Source: Hippasteria phrygiana (lineage: Eukaryota; Echinodermata; Asteroidea; Valvatida; Goniasteridae). Taken from it: a stretch of 64,000 bases of DNA. Below the pieces are notes generated by a model. It ran no database searches and was not told the origin of the DNA. It saw only the letters and a list, made by a program, of their open reading frames with translations. Below, piece by piece: positions 54,801 through 64,000 of this stretch. The stretch covers positions 186,001 through 250,000 of the forward strand of contig JAZGUH010000022.1 in the NCBI GenBank assembly GCA_037893225.1, read 5' to 3'. The first letter of the stretch is position 1; each line of letters starts with the position of its first letter. The translations under genes and the position numbers were made by a program.

Positions 54801-57800
54801 CTCCGCTCAAAATGTGCAAACAGACTGGTAAGAGATTACCAGATTTCAGTGACCTACAGAGGAATTTCACATCAGCCCCGCCTGCGCACTTCCGGGTTGA
54901 TAGCGAGAATGTCGCTGCTAAACCAAAACAGCGCTATTCAACACGTTCATTCATGCATGAACGAATCATGCCATAAAAGGCAGCGCAGCGCACGACCAGC
55001 GTACTAAGTTGTTTACCTGGCATTGAGATCCTCGCTTTCAAACCAGGAAGTGCGCAGATCGGTATTATTTGCGTCAATTCCGGATTCATCTATTGCACAT
55101 GAAGTTGGATACCTTTTAAAGCTGCATCACTACTGAAGCCTTAATGCAAAACAAACTAGAAGTTTACTCTACAAAAACGTGGGCATTCAGAACTTTACCT
55201 GTAGGTTTGTACTAGATTGCTGGCTAAGAACAAGAATGCATGTGTTGAAAAACACAAATGCCCCGCCAAGTTAAATACCTTTTAAACTAAAGAACTATTT
55301 TTAAAAAATGTGTTAATATAACAAACATGCATCAAAGAAAAGTGCAAATGGCTAGTTTCAGAAGTTATGGATCTGCTTACTGTATCTGCAACATAGATAA
55401 GACTGCTTATTTCAGATTAAAGCAAGTTATCGTGTACCAACCATTTCTGTTGTTTTAAGCATAATAACCTTGACCTATGGGGTCTAAAACCAATAGGGTT
55501 CTAGAGGATCCCAAGACCAACCCATATACCAAATAGGAAGTTGATATGTCAAGTCCTTCTCAAGTTATCGCGTCCCAACCATTTCTATTGTTTTAAGCAT
55601 GATTACCTTGACCTTTGACCTATGGGCTCCAAAATCAATAGGGTTCTAGAGGACCCCAAGACCAACCCACATACCAAATAGGAAGTTGATATGTCAAGTC
55701 CTTCTCAAGTTATCGCGTCCCAACCATTTCTATTGTTTTAAGCATGATTACCTTGACCTTTGACCTATGGGCTCCAAAATCAATAGGGTTCTAGAGGACC
55801 CCAAGACCAACCCACATACCAAATAGGAAGTTGATATGTCAAATCCTTCTCAAGTTATCGTGTCCCAACCATTTATATTGTTTTAAGCATAATTACCCTG
55901 ACATTTGACCTATGGGCTCCAAAATCAATAGGTTCTAGAGGACCCCAAGACCAACCCACATACCAAATAGGAAGTTGATATGTCAAGTCCTCAAGTTATC
56001 GTGTCCCAACCATCCACACGGACACCCAGCTTTACATTCCATACCTAGTGTGGACTTCCCTTTGTTTTCATGTAGTTAAGAAAACAGAAGACAAAAGCTG
56101 ATTTTACTCGCACTGTGAACGCGCTTTTAACCCGAAATTTTGATCGTGATCCCCTTATAAGTATTCCGCTTTATCTTGCGACAGATAACTTTAACCCCAA
56201 AATGCCTCCAAACTTGTTTTTCAGAGAGGGGCGGGGAAACCTTATGTGGACGTGTACAAGTCCACATAAAGGTTTAATCTCCTGCTTCCTGTAGACCTCT
56301 TTGGTTCACAGGTCCACATAGAGCATACACGGAACTATCAGGACAAGGCAAACGCAGTATGCCCCCTCGGCTTCGCCGGCGGGGCATAATAAAATTGACA
56401 CAATAGGGACAATTGGAACAATCCATTTGTGGCAGTGGACCTGAAGACCTGGGGCCAATTTCATAAAGCTGTTAAGCACAAAAATGTGCTTAGCATGCAA
56501 ATGCTTCCTTGATAAAAACTGGATTACCAACCAGATTTCCATGTGTGGAATATTGCTTTTGACTGGCATTCAGCTGTTGTTTGCTTAGCATGAAAATTAC
56601 ATGGACTTTTGACTGGTAACCTGTTTTTACTAAGCAAGACATTTTCATGCCAAGCAAATTTTAGTGCTTAACAGCTCTATGAAATTGGCCCATGCTCTCA
56701 TCAGTAAACGTGGTTTTGAAAGACGTTTGTCGCCAATTGAACACATATTTAAACTTCTGTTCTGAATTTAGATAAAAACACCACTCCAGTAGATAAATCA
56801 AACTTGCCAAAAATGTGTCAAAATTACAGTACAGGCTAATCCACGCACTCGCGCTGCAAAAACGTCTGAAACTCTGACGGGGCTTACTCAGTAATTTATC
56901 ATAATAATTACGGACAATTAAATGGTAGAACTGAATTTGTTCTAAGGACGGTTAATAGTAGTTTTCTTGAAATGAAGGAAACCCGTCACATGACAGTAAA
57001 TCCGTAAAAACTGTGTTTTTATCTGTAGGGATATGCCACAGCTGCAATGCAGGATGCTGGAGATGGTAAATATATTTCAATTTTATAACTTCTTTTCTCA
57101 GTTCATTTAATTTCTTAATGTTACACTTTACTTTAATGCTGCATTTTACACTCTAAAAACGGATTGGTTGAAATAACCAATACATTGGTTAAAACAACCA
57201 ATTATTGGTTGATATGTGTCCAACCAATTGGATTGATTGGACACATATCTACCAATCCTACCAATATATTGGTTGTTATTAACCAATCCGTTTTTAGAGT
57301 GTAAAATGCAATGGGAATACGGCTGGAAAATGAATTCACTGTAAATGGCAAATGTTTACATCTTTGGATAATTCGGGTATACTTTACGTGTATCATAAGC
57401 CCAGAATACTTTCTCCTGCATCAACTGTTATATTGATATTTGCAGCTTTGTGTATCAACGGATATTCCATTCCTGCGAGGGTCGAGCTAATCAAGGCTAA
57501 GTACGCGTTTGCAGGTGCAGAGAAGGGACAAAACTTGGTGGAGTTTAGAGAGTTTCTGCTGTATGAAACCCCCAACAAGGTAAGGCTCTATTATAACAAA
57601 GTGTTTGAAATTACAATACACACCTGAAAGCAATATTCAACAAGTCTTTAGAATAATATTGTTGCAGTTGCAGGAATTAAAATCACCTGGAAAACAAGGA
57701 CAAATGGGTTGACGAACTAATCATTTACATTTTACCAAACTTTAGACCAATGCATTTATTTGTAACTGTCTGGTATTTTTTCCTGTGCTCACTTTTTACT

Positions 57801-60800
57801 GGAAATTTAATATGCAAGTGCATAGATTCCGGGGTCATAGGGTCATCCTCCAAAGATGTTTGTGCTTAAAAAACTCGGAGAGGAAAATCCAAAGAAGAAA
57901 GCATCAGGAGCCAATAGAGAAATGTAAATTTCACGTAAAATTCCTATAGTAGGATTGTCGGAAAGAGGGTTAAAATGCGGGTATGTACGTTTATATAGCG
58001 CCAATAATTAATACTTAAGGTGCAATAAACAGCGCCCGCTAGAGTTAGAAAAATGTCCGATGCTCTCCCCCCCCCCCCCCCCCCCCCCCCCGGGGTGTTT
58101 TTGTATCGAAAGTACCACTGTCGGCGGGTAATACCGGAATTTCATCATCATCCCTCACTTGCAGACTCAAATGTGGTAAAATTGGGCGGCTATATATTTT
58201 AGGTCATTCATTTTCAGCCAAGATTGTCAATCACTACAAAGTATATAGCTGCATTGCGATAAAAAGTTGCCATGAAATCCGATTTGTGGTTCAATGAGGA
58301 TTAGCACGATGGGGGACAGTTTCCCCTTGACCCTCCTATACACAGTCGGTTAGCAGTGGTGTTCCATGTCTTTGTCGATGTCTTTTTAATTCAAATTTTC
58401 CTTTCGAGCAACCGTTTTCATGTTTGTCTTTTGTCATCAGGTTAAGGAAAACCCGGAAGTAAAGGACATTATCGAGCAAATATTGGGAGCCCAATCAGAC
58501 CCCATTACAATCATGGCAGCACCTGGAACCCCAGCAGCGGTCGCTGTCAACACACCTCTTCCAAACTGGTCTCCTTTTCAAACTGACCAAACCGCCCAAA
58601 ATAACTTGGTAAATAAAATCAATACAGAATTTTGTAGTGGTCGGCAGGATTTTTCTTTTTGACAAAATAATATAGTTCTATTATATATCAAAGAAAATGT
58701 GTTAGATTTTTATTTTAGATTCCTGTAAAATCATGACACCTGGTGTGCTGTCAATTTCCAGCGATGATCGGCCGATCATCTTTGAAAAAATGCCCCCAAT
58801 TTACCAACTTTAGTCAGTCCACATCTTGTTTGGCAATTAAACGGGTACAAGGCTAGTTCCCTAAAGTCTATCAGGCTAAATGCTCCGTTTTGTCTGAAGT
58901 AGGCCAGTAGGGTCCAGGAACTGGAATACAAGAACAGCATGTTTTCTCATTTTTTTCCCAGCATCTATGTTCACAAATCTCTAAAGAGGTCAGCGTTAAG
59001 TATTGGCAATAAAATAATACCCTCAAATCCATTCATTTCTGAAAATTACAGCAAAGGCAATGTTGTATACTACCTTTAAACGCTTAAGAAAATACGAAAT
59101 TATCCCTCTTGGCCTGAGGCTCACAAGACATGTGGGATTAACATCGGAAAAAAAACTCACGAGTGTACGCTGTGAGATTTCATTGCTTTTGCATCTTGTC
59201 TTTAGTCGTTAAAATGAAACGCCGCCATTTCGTTAGAAGTGTATAGGATTGCTGTCAGTTATGACTATTCTGCATTCTCTTTCGATCATCACAACATGCA
59301 GGAAGCCCAGGAAAGGTCTTGTAGACCCAAAGAAAAAAGAGAAATGAAACAAGCCCGGGGCCTCACACAACCAGTCTCTCCGGAAAGAGGTAACTTGCCC
59401 GATTACACTTCTTGTCTTCCATTAAAGATACACTTCTGTTAAAATTTCATGAAATTGGCTAGTTTTTTTGTTTCAGTTTGAATTGAAGCAAAATACAATA
59501 TGTTTCAATGCTGATATAGGCTACATATAGAAATTAAGTTAACTAGACTATTTTAATAACATTGAAATATGCAGAGTATGATATTTTTACCTTTTAACAA
59601 TAATAGACCTATATTTCTTTAATTCCTTCCCAGCAGACCTGTCAACAGTATTATCGCCGTCAATCCCATCACAACCACCACACCCTAAAAAGCCAGCTCC
59701 AACAACATCACAACCACAACGTTTTCCCCAAGCCACGCCATCATCAACATCATTACCACAATCAATATTACCATCGCAATTCTCTTCACCAACTGTATCA
59801 TCAGCATTACCACTACAGCCATCCTATTCGTTAACACCATCCACACCTTCAACGTTACCACCACAACCATCATTACCATCCTCAACCTCCTCATCCCCAC
59901 CACAGCCACCTCCTCCATCACCAGTTTCACCATCATTATCACCATCATCATCATCATCACCACCGACGTCATTACAATTCTCATCCTCCTTATTACCACC
60001 ACAACCACCTCCATCAACAATTTCATTGTCATCATCACCGTCACCCCTATTTTCGCAGTCTCCTTGTCCAGAGTCTGACGCCAAAAGGGCCCAGCAAACA
60101 GAGCCCTCGAAACCAACAAGTGGCAACACCAAGACATCAACGACCCCCTCACCGGAGTTTGCTTCTAATGACTTGAGGTCTGATTGCAAAGGAGGAGTAG
60201 ATGCTGCCACATTAATTGACAAGTAAGAAGAAGAATACAAGTCCCTGCGTAACCTCAAGACTAATGTCCGCAGGGGGTGGGAAAGTTAAACACTTAACAA
60301 AGTTAGAGAGTGTATCATCAATTGTTCCAACGGGGCAAAACGGGTTTTTACGTTGCCATGAATGTTATCCAAACTGCACCGAAATGCATCATTGTCCCAT
60401 TTATATTCTTCAATAAAATCATTCAACTACTTAGTAGGCCTCGCGCGTACTTTTACTTATTCAAATATATCATCGAGGATAGGAGTTCTCGACGGGTTCT
60501 CGTTTTATGTTAGTTGTATACCTTTGGTTGTATACCTTCAAACCTTCAACATTTTAAGCAGTGCGTAGGGTCTGTAGTACAACGAAAAGTTGGCACTCTT
60601 GGGGATACTGAGGTCGCCCTATGTGTTATTCTTTCCCTACTAGGAAAAAGAACACCGCATCATCTCCGAAGCCAGGGAACAAGCCCGATGCACCTTCCAG
60701 CAATACCCCGATCTTCCATCGCCTGAGGTACGTTTGTGGCGTATGTTTCACTATTAACGGAGAAGACATTGTGGGTAAGCAGGAAGGAAGCGATCACAAA

Positions 60801-63800
60801 GCCGTCTGCAGCGGCTCCGGTTCACACCACTGGCAGGGGAACAAGATTGCCGTGATGTACTCGAGAGACAGGAAGGCGTGGTGCAAGGTGAAACCAAGAC
60901 ATCCTAAACTACGACAGGAGATCTATCCACAAGTGTGCCCATCGGGCAAAACCTGCTCACGTTCAAAGTGCATGTTTCCACACATAAAGGAAGAAGTTGT
61001 ACTCTGGCACTACATGGGAAAATACAACAGTAAGTTTCAAAATCATGGTCATAATTCCAAACTTTAAACTATGGAATTTTTGTTATGGAAGTTTTGTTTA
61101 TGGAAGTTGTGTTTCAAGTGGCACTAACCGATTTCAACACTGCCTGTGAAGAACGTGATTTGAAGACGACATCCATTTATTTTCGTCCAGGACAAAATGC
61201 ATGCAACGCAAGAATCTGCACGACTTCTCATTACACACGAATCACTTCCGGTGAATCAATATCTTACCCCTTTAAAGTCCCCAAGGACATAACGGGACAG
61301 TATTGTCAATGATGATAGACTTCGGTTGCTGTTTTGATTATGAGGTGAGTTTGTAACACTGAATTCAGTTGTTAAAGTTTATTGTTACTTTTTGCTTATT
61401 GTTCAGTCAAAACCTTGGATGACGTCATGTCACATCAGCAAACCCCAAAAGACGCAAAGCAAAAGTCATCGGTAACTAATGTTTGCAAGTCATCAACTCC
61501 TAAACAAACAGCTTCACCTCTTCAGCTTAAAGAAGGTAGGCCTACCACCGCCGTTAACACCGCGTCAGTAGATACATTGCCAAAGGGTACCAAGAGAAAA
61601 CCACCTGTTGCTTTATCTACAACCCCCAAATCATCAACATTCACGCAAAAAAAGTCATCTCAACGCCAAGAGAAGATTGCCACTACAGAACGAGTACCAA
61701 CAAGACTTGAAGCAGGTGAAGTAACTACGAAAAAAACATCAGTTGATTCCTCTTCTGCATCAAAGTCTTCCTCTCCCAAACAAACTCCGTCAATACACCA
61801 CCTAGAAACCATGCCAGGAAGACATGAACTAGATGAAGCCACCAAGATAAACTCTACTTCGACTTCCTCTTCATCTCCTCTGGCGTCGAATTCGCAGATG
61901 CCCCAGCAAGAAGAGAATGCATGCACAGCTCCTTCGTGTATTGATCCACCAACCATTCCAACGTTCAAGCATCCTATCAAATACATCTGCGGTGTATGCT
62001 TCACACGACAAGGCGGAACCAAGGTGGTTGAGCAAAGGACTGGCAGTAAACCACGGGTATGTGCCAGCTCAGGTTCTCATGCATGGAAGCAGTGCAAAAT
62101 GGTCGCGATGTACTCGGATGTCAAGAAGAGATGGTGTAAAGTCCGCCCGAGACATCACAAACTACGACCCACCGTCTATCCTGAGTTGTGTGTGCGAGGC
62201 GAGGCCTGTCCACGGTCTGACTGTATGTTTCCACACATAGAGGAGGAAATAGACCTCTGGGTGTACATGGCGGACCACAGTAGTAAGTATGCCTGTGCAT
62301 TTCCCCGGCTCTTACATAAGCCCGTCAGATAATTGAAGTATAACCACCGAGTGATATATCATTAAAAGTGAACTAGATTTGACTTTGAACAGATATTTAT
62401 TAATTTGAACTTGAATACAATCTTCTCCCCAAATCCATGTATGACGTGTCTCTAAACATGTTATAATGGGTTAAGTAAAAGAAACCGCTATTTTCGTTCA
62501 CTACATACGCAGTGACAACGCTAACAGAAGTCACATCTGCCGGAGAAGAATTATCAGAAAGTATCAACCAAAATTCCATTGCATCAAGGCCATCGCCTTC
62601 TGGCCAAGCTTCCCCAAAAGACGAGGAGCATTACGATTGCTCCTACTGCAACAAAACTTTCCCAGAGAATTGGCAGCTTCAACAGCACATCCAAACCAAG
62701 GGTCATTGGTCAAAGGTCAATTTAGACGAGGACAAGAAGGATCAGTGGAAGGAGCGTGACCCGCCCTGGAACGTCGTTAACGGCAACTACCAGGAATGCA
62801 AAGAGTAAGTGGTTTCAATCTGTGGCCATTTTCACGGGGCTGCTATATATAAGCAGCGAGTTTTGCACAAGTAGGCCTAAACTTATGCGCTCAGCAAAAA
62901 TCGGCTGTGAACCAGGGTAGCGTGAATATCAGACTTCCTGAAAAACCGACTTGTTGCTTATTTTGCGCATGCTCAGTCGGCCCCGTGTACCAAAACATAA
63001 GAAACAAAGTAATGACGAGGGTGAAGATTAGGGTGAGAAATAGGGTTAGGGTTGGGGTTGGGATGAGGTTAAGGCTCAACCTCGTTCCCAGGGCTTACTT
63101 TATTTTCAACCTCGTTTCCAATAGTAAGGAGAGAGCAGCTGTGGTGTCGGTGAGGGCGCTGCTCGACACCATGGGAACGAGGTTGGTTAAGGCTATGCCA
63201 TTGCCAAAACATTATTGTGTTCATTATTAAAGCACAATGTGTTGCAATGCATCATGGGTAAAGAGTCGGATACCTATTATCCATGGGAGTCGGATATTCA
63301 TTTGACACCTGTCACTAGGAATTGATACGCACCACATGGCACTTTGGTTGCTAACATGAATTTGCTTTGCAAAATACTGACATGGATTTCTCAAAACCGA
63401 TGTTGTAATTGACGCACTTAAACAATCATGTTTGTGAGTTGATTAAATTTACTGTAAATTCCCAATAATTTTTCTACGTGATTCTGAAAAACAACAATAT
63501 GTCTATCCATTGTCTCGCCATTGTTTTAGTTTGAGGTTACTTTGACATTTTAAATTGGACATGAATTGACTTCGTTTATGAAGTTGTGTATTTAACATTT
63601 TGTTTCGAATGCATGCAGCCATAAATACGAATGCTGCATGTTCAGTAACGCGTTGGAGAACAACTGCACGAAAGCCCACAGTCAAGAAGAACTGGAAGAG
63701 TGGAAGGAACGGCACCGGTATCGGATGATGAAAATGGAGAAAGCCAAAGAACGGAAGTTGTATGCCTTCATGGATGAAGTCCTGGAGAAATACAACTCCA

Positions 63801-63820
63801 CCACCAAAGGCAAAGATGTG
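51752..63820 (+). CDS. Gene 2: paralogous TPR / CCCH zinc-finger HELZ2-like protein, 5' 13 exons
   Basis: Spliced plus-strand gene, paralogue of gene 1 and transcribed away from it. Thirteen exons give 1024 codons with all phases consistent and no stop. Domains: short N-terminus (1-33), TPR-like helices (34-158), linker (159-244), Ser/Pro/Thr-rich exon (244-439), zinc module A with CCCH finger (about 463-568), a Ser/Thr/Lys linker and zinc module B (about 758-860), C2H2 finger (about 900-924), split CCCH plus charged helix (957-1024). The HELZ-type region and helicase would lie to the right of the window. Compared with gene 1 it lacks the first C2H2 finger and the first two zinc modules, and carries two copies of the third. 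Function inferred from family: RNA binding and helicase-driven RNA turnover or antiviral/transposon control. Confidence 0.85.
52549..52585 (+). CDS. Gene 2 exon 2 (37 nt)
   Basis: Acceptor GTTTCTAG, donor GTGAGT; encodes SSSPMDLLPPVLV. Same length and phase as gene 1 exon 2. Confidence 0.68.
53341..53573. mobile_element. hAT-like MITE with TTGCTGCG duplication
   Basis: Ends CAGTGGCGTAAC and CTACGCCGCTG are inverted. Both flanks are TTGCTGCG (53333-53340, 53574-53581), a perfect 8-bp duplication. The interior is poly-G/poly-C rich. A partial relative in opposite orientation lies at 49940-50140. In intron 2 of gene 2. Confidence 0.87.
53718..53836 (+). CDS. Gene 2 exon 3, TPR-like helices
   Basis: 119 nt encoding LKDFIVELQLDIRDEALDLM and GQGNYSTALMYLSQGINIS. 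Acceptor GGCACAG, donor GTAAAT. An ATG nine nt upstream of the acceptor could be an alternative start, but gene 1 splices at the same point. Confidence 0.85.
53868..54021. repeat. (TTCAA)n microsatellite
   Basis: About 30 near-perfect units directly after exon 3 of gene 2. Confidence 0.97.
54388..54597. repeat. G/C-rich repeat with inverted ends
   Basis: Starts GCCCCGTCGCCAGC and ends TTAGCGACGGGCC, an imperfect inverted pair around long G and C runs; probably another small DNA element in intron 3 of gene 2. Confidence 0.55.
54632..54717. repeat. 21-bp tandem repeat, four units
   Basis: Unit TTAATTATAGTTGTGATTCC plus A; 26 bp before exon 4 of gene 2, so it may contain the branch-point region. 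Its ORF is a periodicity artefact. Confidence 0.93.
54743..54827 (+). CDS. Gene 2 exon 4
   Basis: 85 nt encoding LLRRDGSSCFTTTDARLLIL and RSKCANRL. Acceptor TTGTTTCAG, donor GTAAGA. Same length and phase as gene 1 exon 4. Confidence 0.85.
55423..56020. repeat. Satellite-like tandem repeat, four units of about 137-145 bp
   Basis: Units start CAAGTTATCGYGTCCCAACC at 55423, 55561, 55706, 55851 and a fifth partial at 55992. Each contains CTTGACCTTTGACCTATGGG and AATAGGAAGTTGATATGTCA. In intron 4 of gene 2. Confidence 0.93.
56453..56691. mobile_element. Foldback element of the GGGCCAATTTCATA family
   Basis: Left GGGCCAATTTCATAAAGCTG and right CAGCTCTATGAAATTGGCCC are inverted; subterminal GCACAAAAATGTGCTTAGCA motifs recur. 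A diverged copy, with GCTCAGCACAAAAATTTGCT ends, lies at 22440-22655. Confidence 0.78.
57029..57065 (+). CDS. Gene 2 exon 5 (37 nt)
   Basis: Encodes GYATAAMQDAGD. Acceptor ATCTGTAG, donor GTAAAT; paired with gene 1 exon 5. Confidence 0.82.
57141..57309. mobile_element. Hairpin MITE in intron 5 of gene 2
   Basis: GCATTTTACACTCTAAAAAC at the left and its exact inverse at the right (at least 29 bp perfect), with further inverted ATTGGTTG motifs inside. Its left end lies 75 bp after the 37-nt exon 5. Confidence 0.87.
57446..57579 (+). CDS. Gene 2 exon 6
   Basis: 134 nt encoding (A)LCINGYSIPARVELIKAKYA and a helix ending EFLLYETPNK. Acceptor TTTGCAG, donor GTAAGG. Confidence 0.87.
58441..58608 (+). 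CDS. Gene 2 exon 7, linker
   Basis: 168 nt, phase 0/0, encoding VKENPEVKDIIEQILGAQSD followed by an Ala/Pro/Thr linker. Acceptor GTCATCAG, donor GTAAAT. Confidence 0.85.
59302..59389 (+). CDS. Gene 2 exon 8, basic linker
   Basis: 88 nt encoding EAQERSCRPKEKREMKQARG and LTQPVSPER. The Lys/Arg-rich run may correspond to the basic half of gene 1 exon 8. Acceptor ATGCAG, donor GTAACT. Confidence 0.75.
59637..60222 (+). CDS. Gene 2 exon 9, Ser/Pro/Thr-rich
   Basis: 586 nt (589 if the upstream AG of the tandem CAGCAG acceptor is used). It encodes about 195 residues made mostly of Ser, Pro, Thr and Gln, built from degenerate CCATCA/CCACAA triplets, and probably disordered. Phase 1 in and 2 out fit the neighbours; donor GTAAGA. 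The frame stays open over the whole exon, which supports coding despite the low complexity. Confidence 0.78.
60644..61029 (+). CDS. Gene 2 exon 10, zinc module A
   Basis: 386 nt. Encodes a short lead, then LRYVCGVCF, SHHWQGNKIAVMYSRD, KPRHPKLRQEIYPQVC and the finger CPSGKTCSRSKCMFPH (C-x5-C-x4-C-x3-H), ending EEVVLWHYM. Partner of gene 1 exon 15 and near-duplicate of the end of exon 11. Donor GTAAGT. Confidence 0.9.
61407..62282 (+). CDS. Gene 2 exon 11, linker and zinc module B
   Basis: 876 nt. It opens IKTLDDV, continues through about 185 Ser/Thr/Lys-rich residues, then a second module: IKYICGVCF, SHAWKQCKMVAMYSDV, KVRPRHHKLRPTVYPELC and the finger CVRGEACPRSDCMFPH, then EEEIDLWVYM. This is an extra copy relative to gene 1. 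Acceptor GTTCAG, donor GTAAGT. Confidence 0.9.
62513..62804 (+). CDS. Gene 2 exon 12, C2H2 finger
   Basis: 292 nt. Starts TTLTEV, then YDCSYCNKTFPENWQLQQH..H (C-x2-C-x12-H-x5-H) and DPPWNVVNGNYQECK. Clear partner of gene 1 exon 16. Donor GTAAGT, phase 2. Confidence 0.92.
63619..63820 (+). CDS. Gene 2 exon 13, split CCCH finger (last in the window)
   Basis: 202 nt encoding HKYECCMFSNALENNCTKAH and a charged helix ending KLYAFMDEVLEKY. With the Cys at the end of exon 12 it forms a CCCH-like finger. Partner of gene 1 exon 17. Donor GTGAGT; further exons lie beyond 64000. Confidence 0.92.
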
Positions 63821-64000
63821 GTGAGTTGATATAGCGAAACGAATTGCTACAAATACTGATGCCAACATCGGTTTTAGTTTTAAATTTAAAGATGACTACA
63901 CACTTTAAAAGACTCATGAGGAGTAGCTTAACTACGATGGTAAGTGAGGCACTTTAGACAAAACAAAGGAGGAAGTGTGCTTATTTGCATACCGGATTTA

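Noticed and set aside
54501..55007. 168-codon plus-strand ORF overlapping gene 2 exon 4
   Set aside because: It reads through poly-G/C runs and a 21-bp tandem repeat in a different frame from the true exon.
59685..60258. Long minus-strand ORFs rich in Met, Val and Asp
   Set aside because: They are shadows of the Ser/Pro-rich exon 9 of gene 2 on the opposite strand.
63025..63075. Telomere-like GGGTTAGGGTTGG stretch
   Set aside because: Short, degenerate and interstitial; no array.

Overview
This window is animal nuclear DNA: intron-rich, AT-rich and crowded with dispersed repeats. The tRNA-derived SINEs, the many small inverted-repeat DNA transposons, the ACATGT-type microsatellites and a CR1/L2-type retrotransposon with a 2A peptide suggest a marine deuterostome. 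An echinoderm is my best guess, but that is inference; no sequence here fixes the species.

Two large multi-exon genes carry nearly all host coding content, and they are paralogues arranged head to head. Gene 1 runs on the minus strand from an ATG at 37510 leftward to 3147 and continues off the left edge. I could chain 21 coding exons (4242 nt, 1414 codons) with every splice phase consistent. Gene 2 runs on the plus strand from an ATG at 51752 to 63820 and continues off the right edge, with 13 chained coding exons (3072 nt, 1024 codons). Exons 2, 3, 4 and 5 have identical lengths in the two genes (37, 119, 85 and 37 nt) and identical phases. Both encode a TPR-like N-terminus, a low-complexity or charged linker, several Cys/His modules that each end in a CCCH zinc finger, a C2H2 finger, and a further CCCH split over an exon junction. 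Gene 1 then shows the pre-helicase region typical of HELZ/HELZ2/MOV10-type RNA helicases. The helicase cores of both genes would lie outside the window. The copies differ in the middle: gene 1 has a basic/acidic exon, a matrin/U1-type C2H2 finger and two extra zinc modules, while gene 2 has a Ser/Pro/Thr-rich exon and two tandem copies of one zinc module.

Layout. 1-2640: minus-strand non-LTR retrotransposon whose reading frame encodes a signal-peptide-like leader, a canonical 2A motif, a PHD finger, an AP endonuclease and, after one frameshift, the start of a reverse transcriptase. 2650-3094: a DNA element with perfect 28-bp terminal inverted repeats. 3147-37510: gene 1, whose introns hold SINEs, minisatellites, hAT-like elements with 8-bp target-site duplications, and a broken plus-strand THAP-domain exon at 20193-20466. 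37511-51751: about 14 kb between the two start codons, with no gene I can support, full of foldback elements and duplicated segments. 51752-63820: gene 2.

If the family assignment holds, the two genes encode cytoplasmic RNA-binding and RNA-remodelling proteins; vertebrate HELZ2 and MOV10 relatives are interferon-linked and restrict LINE retrotransposons. It is therefore notable that a LINE sits in sense orientation within gene 1.
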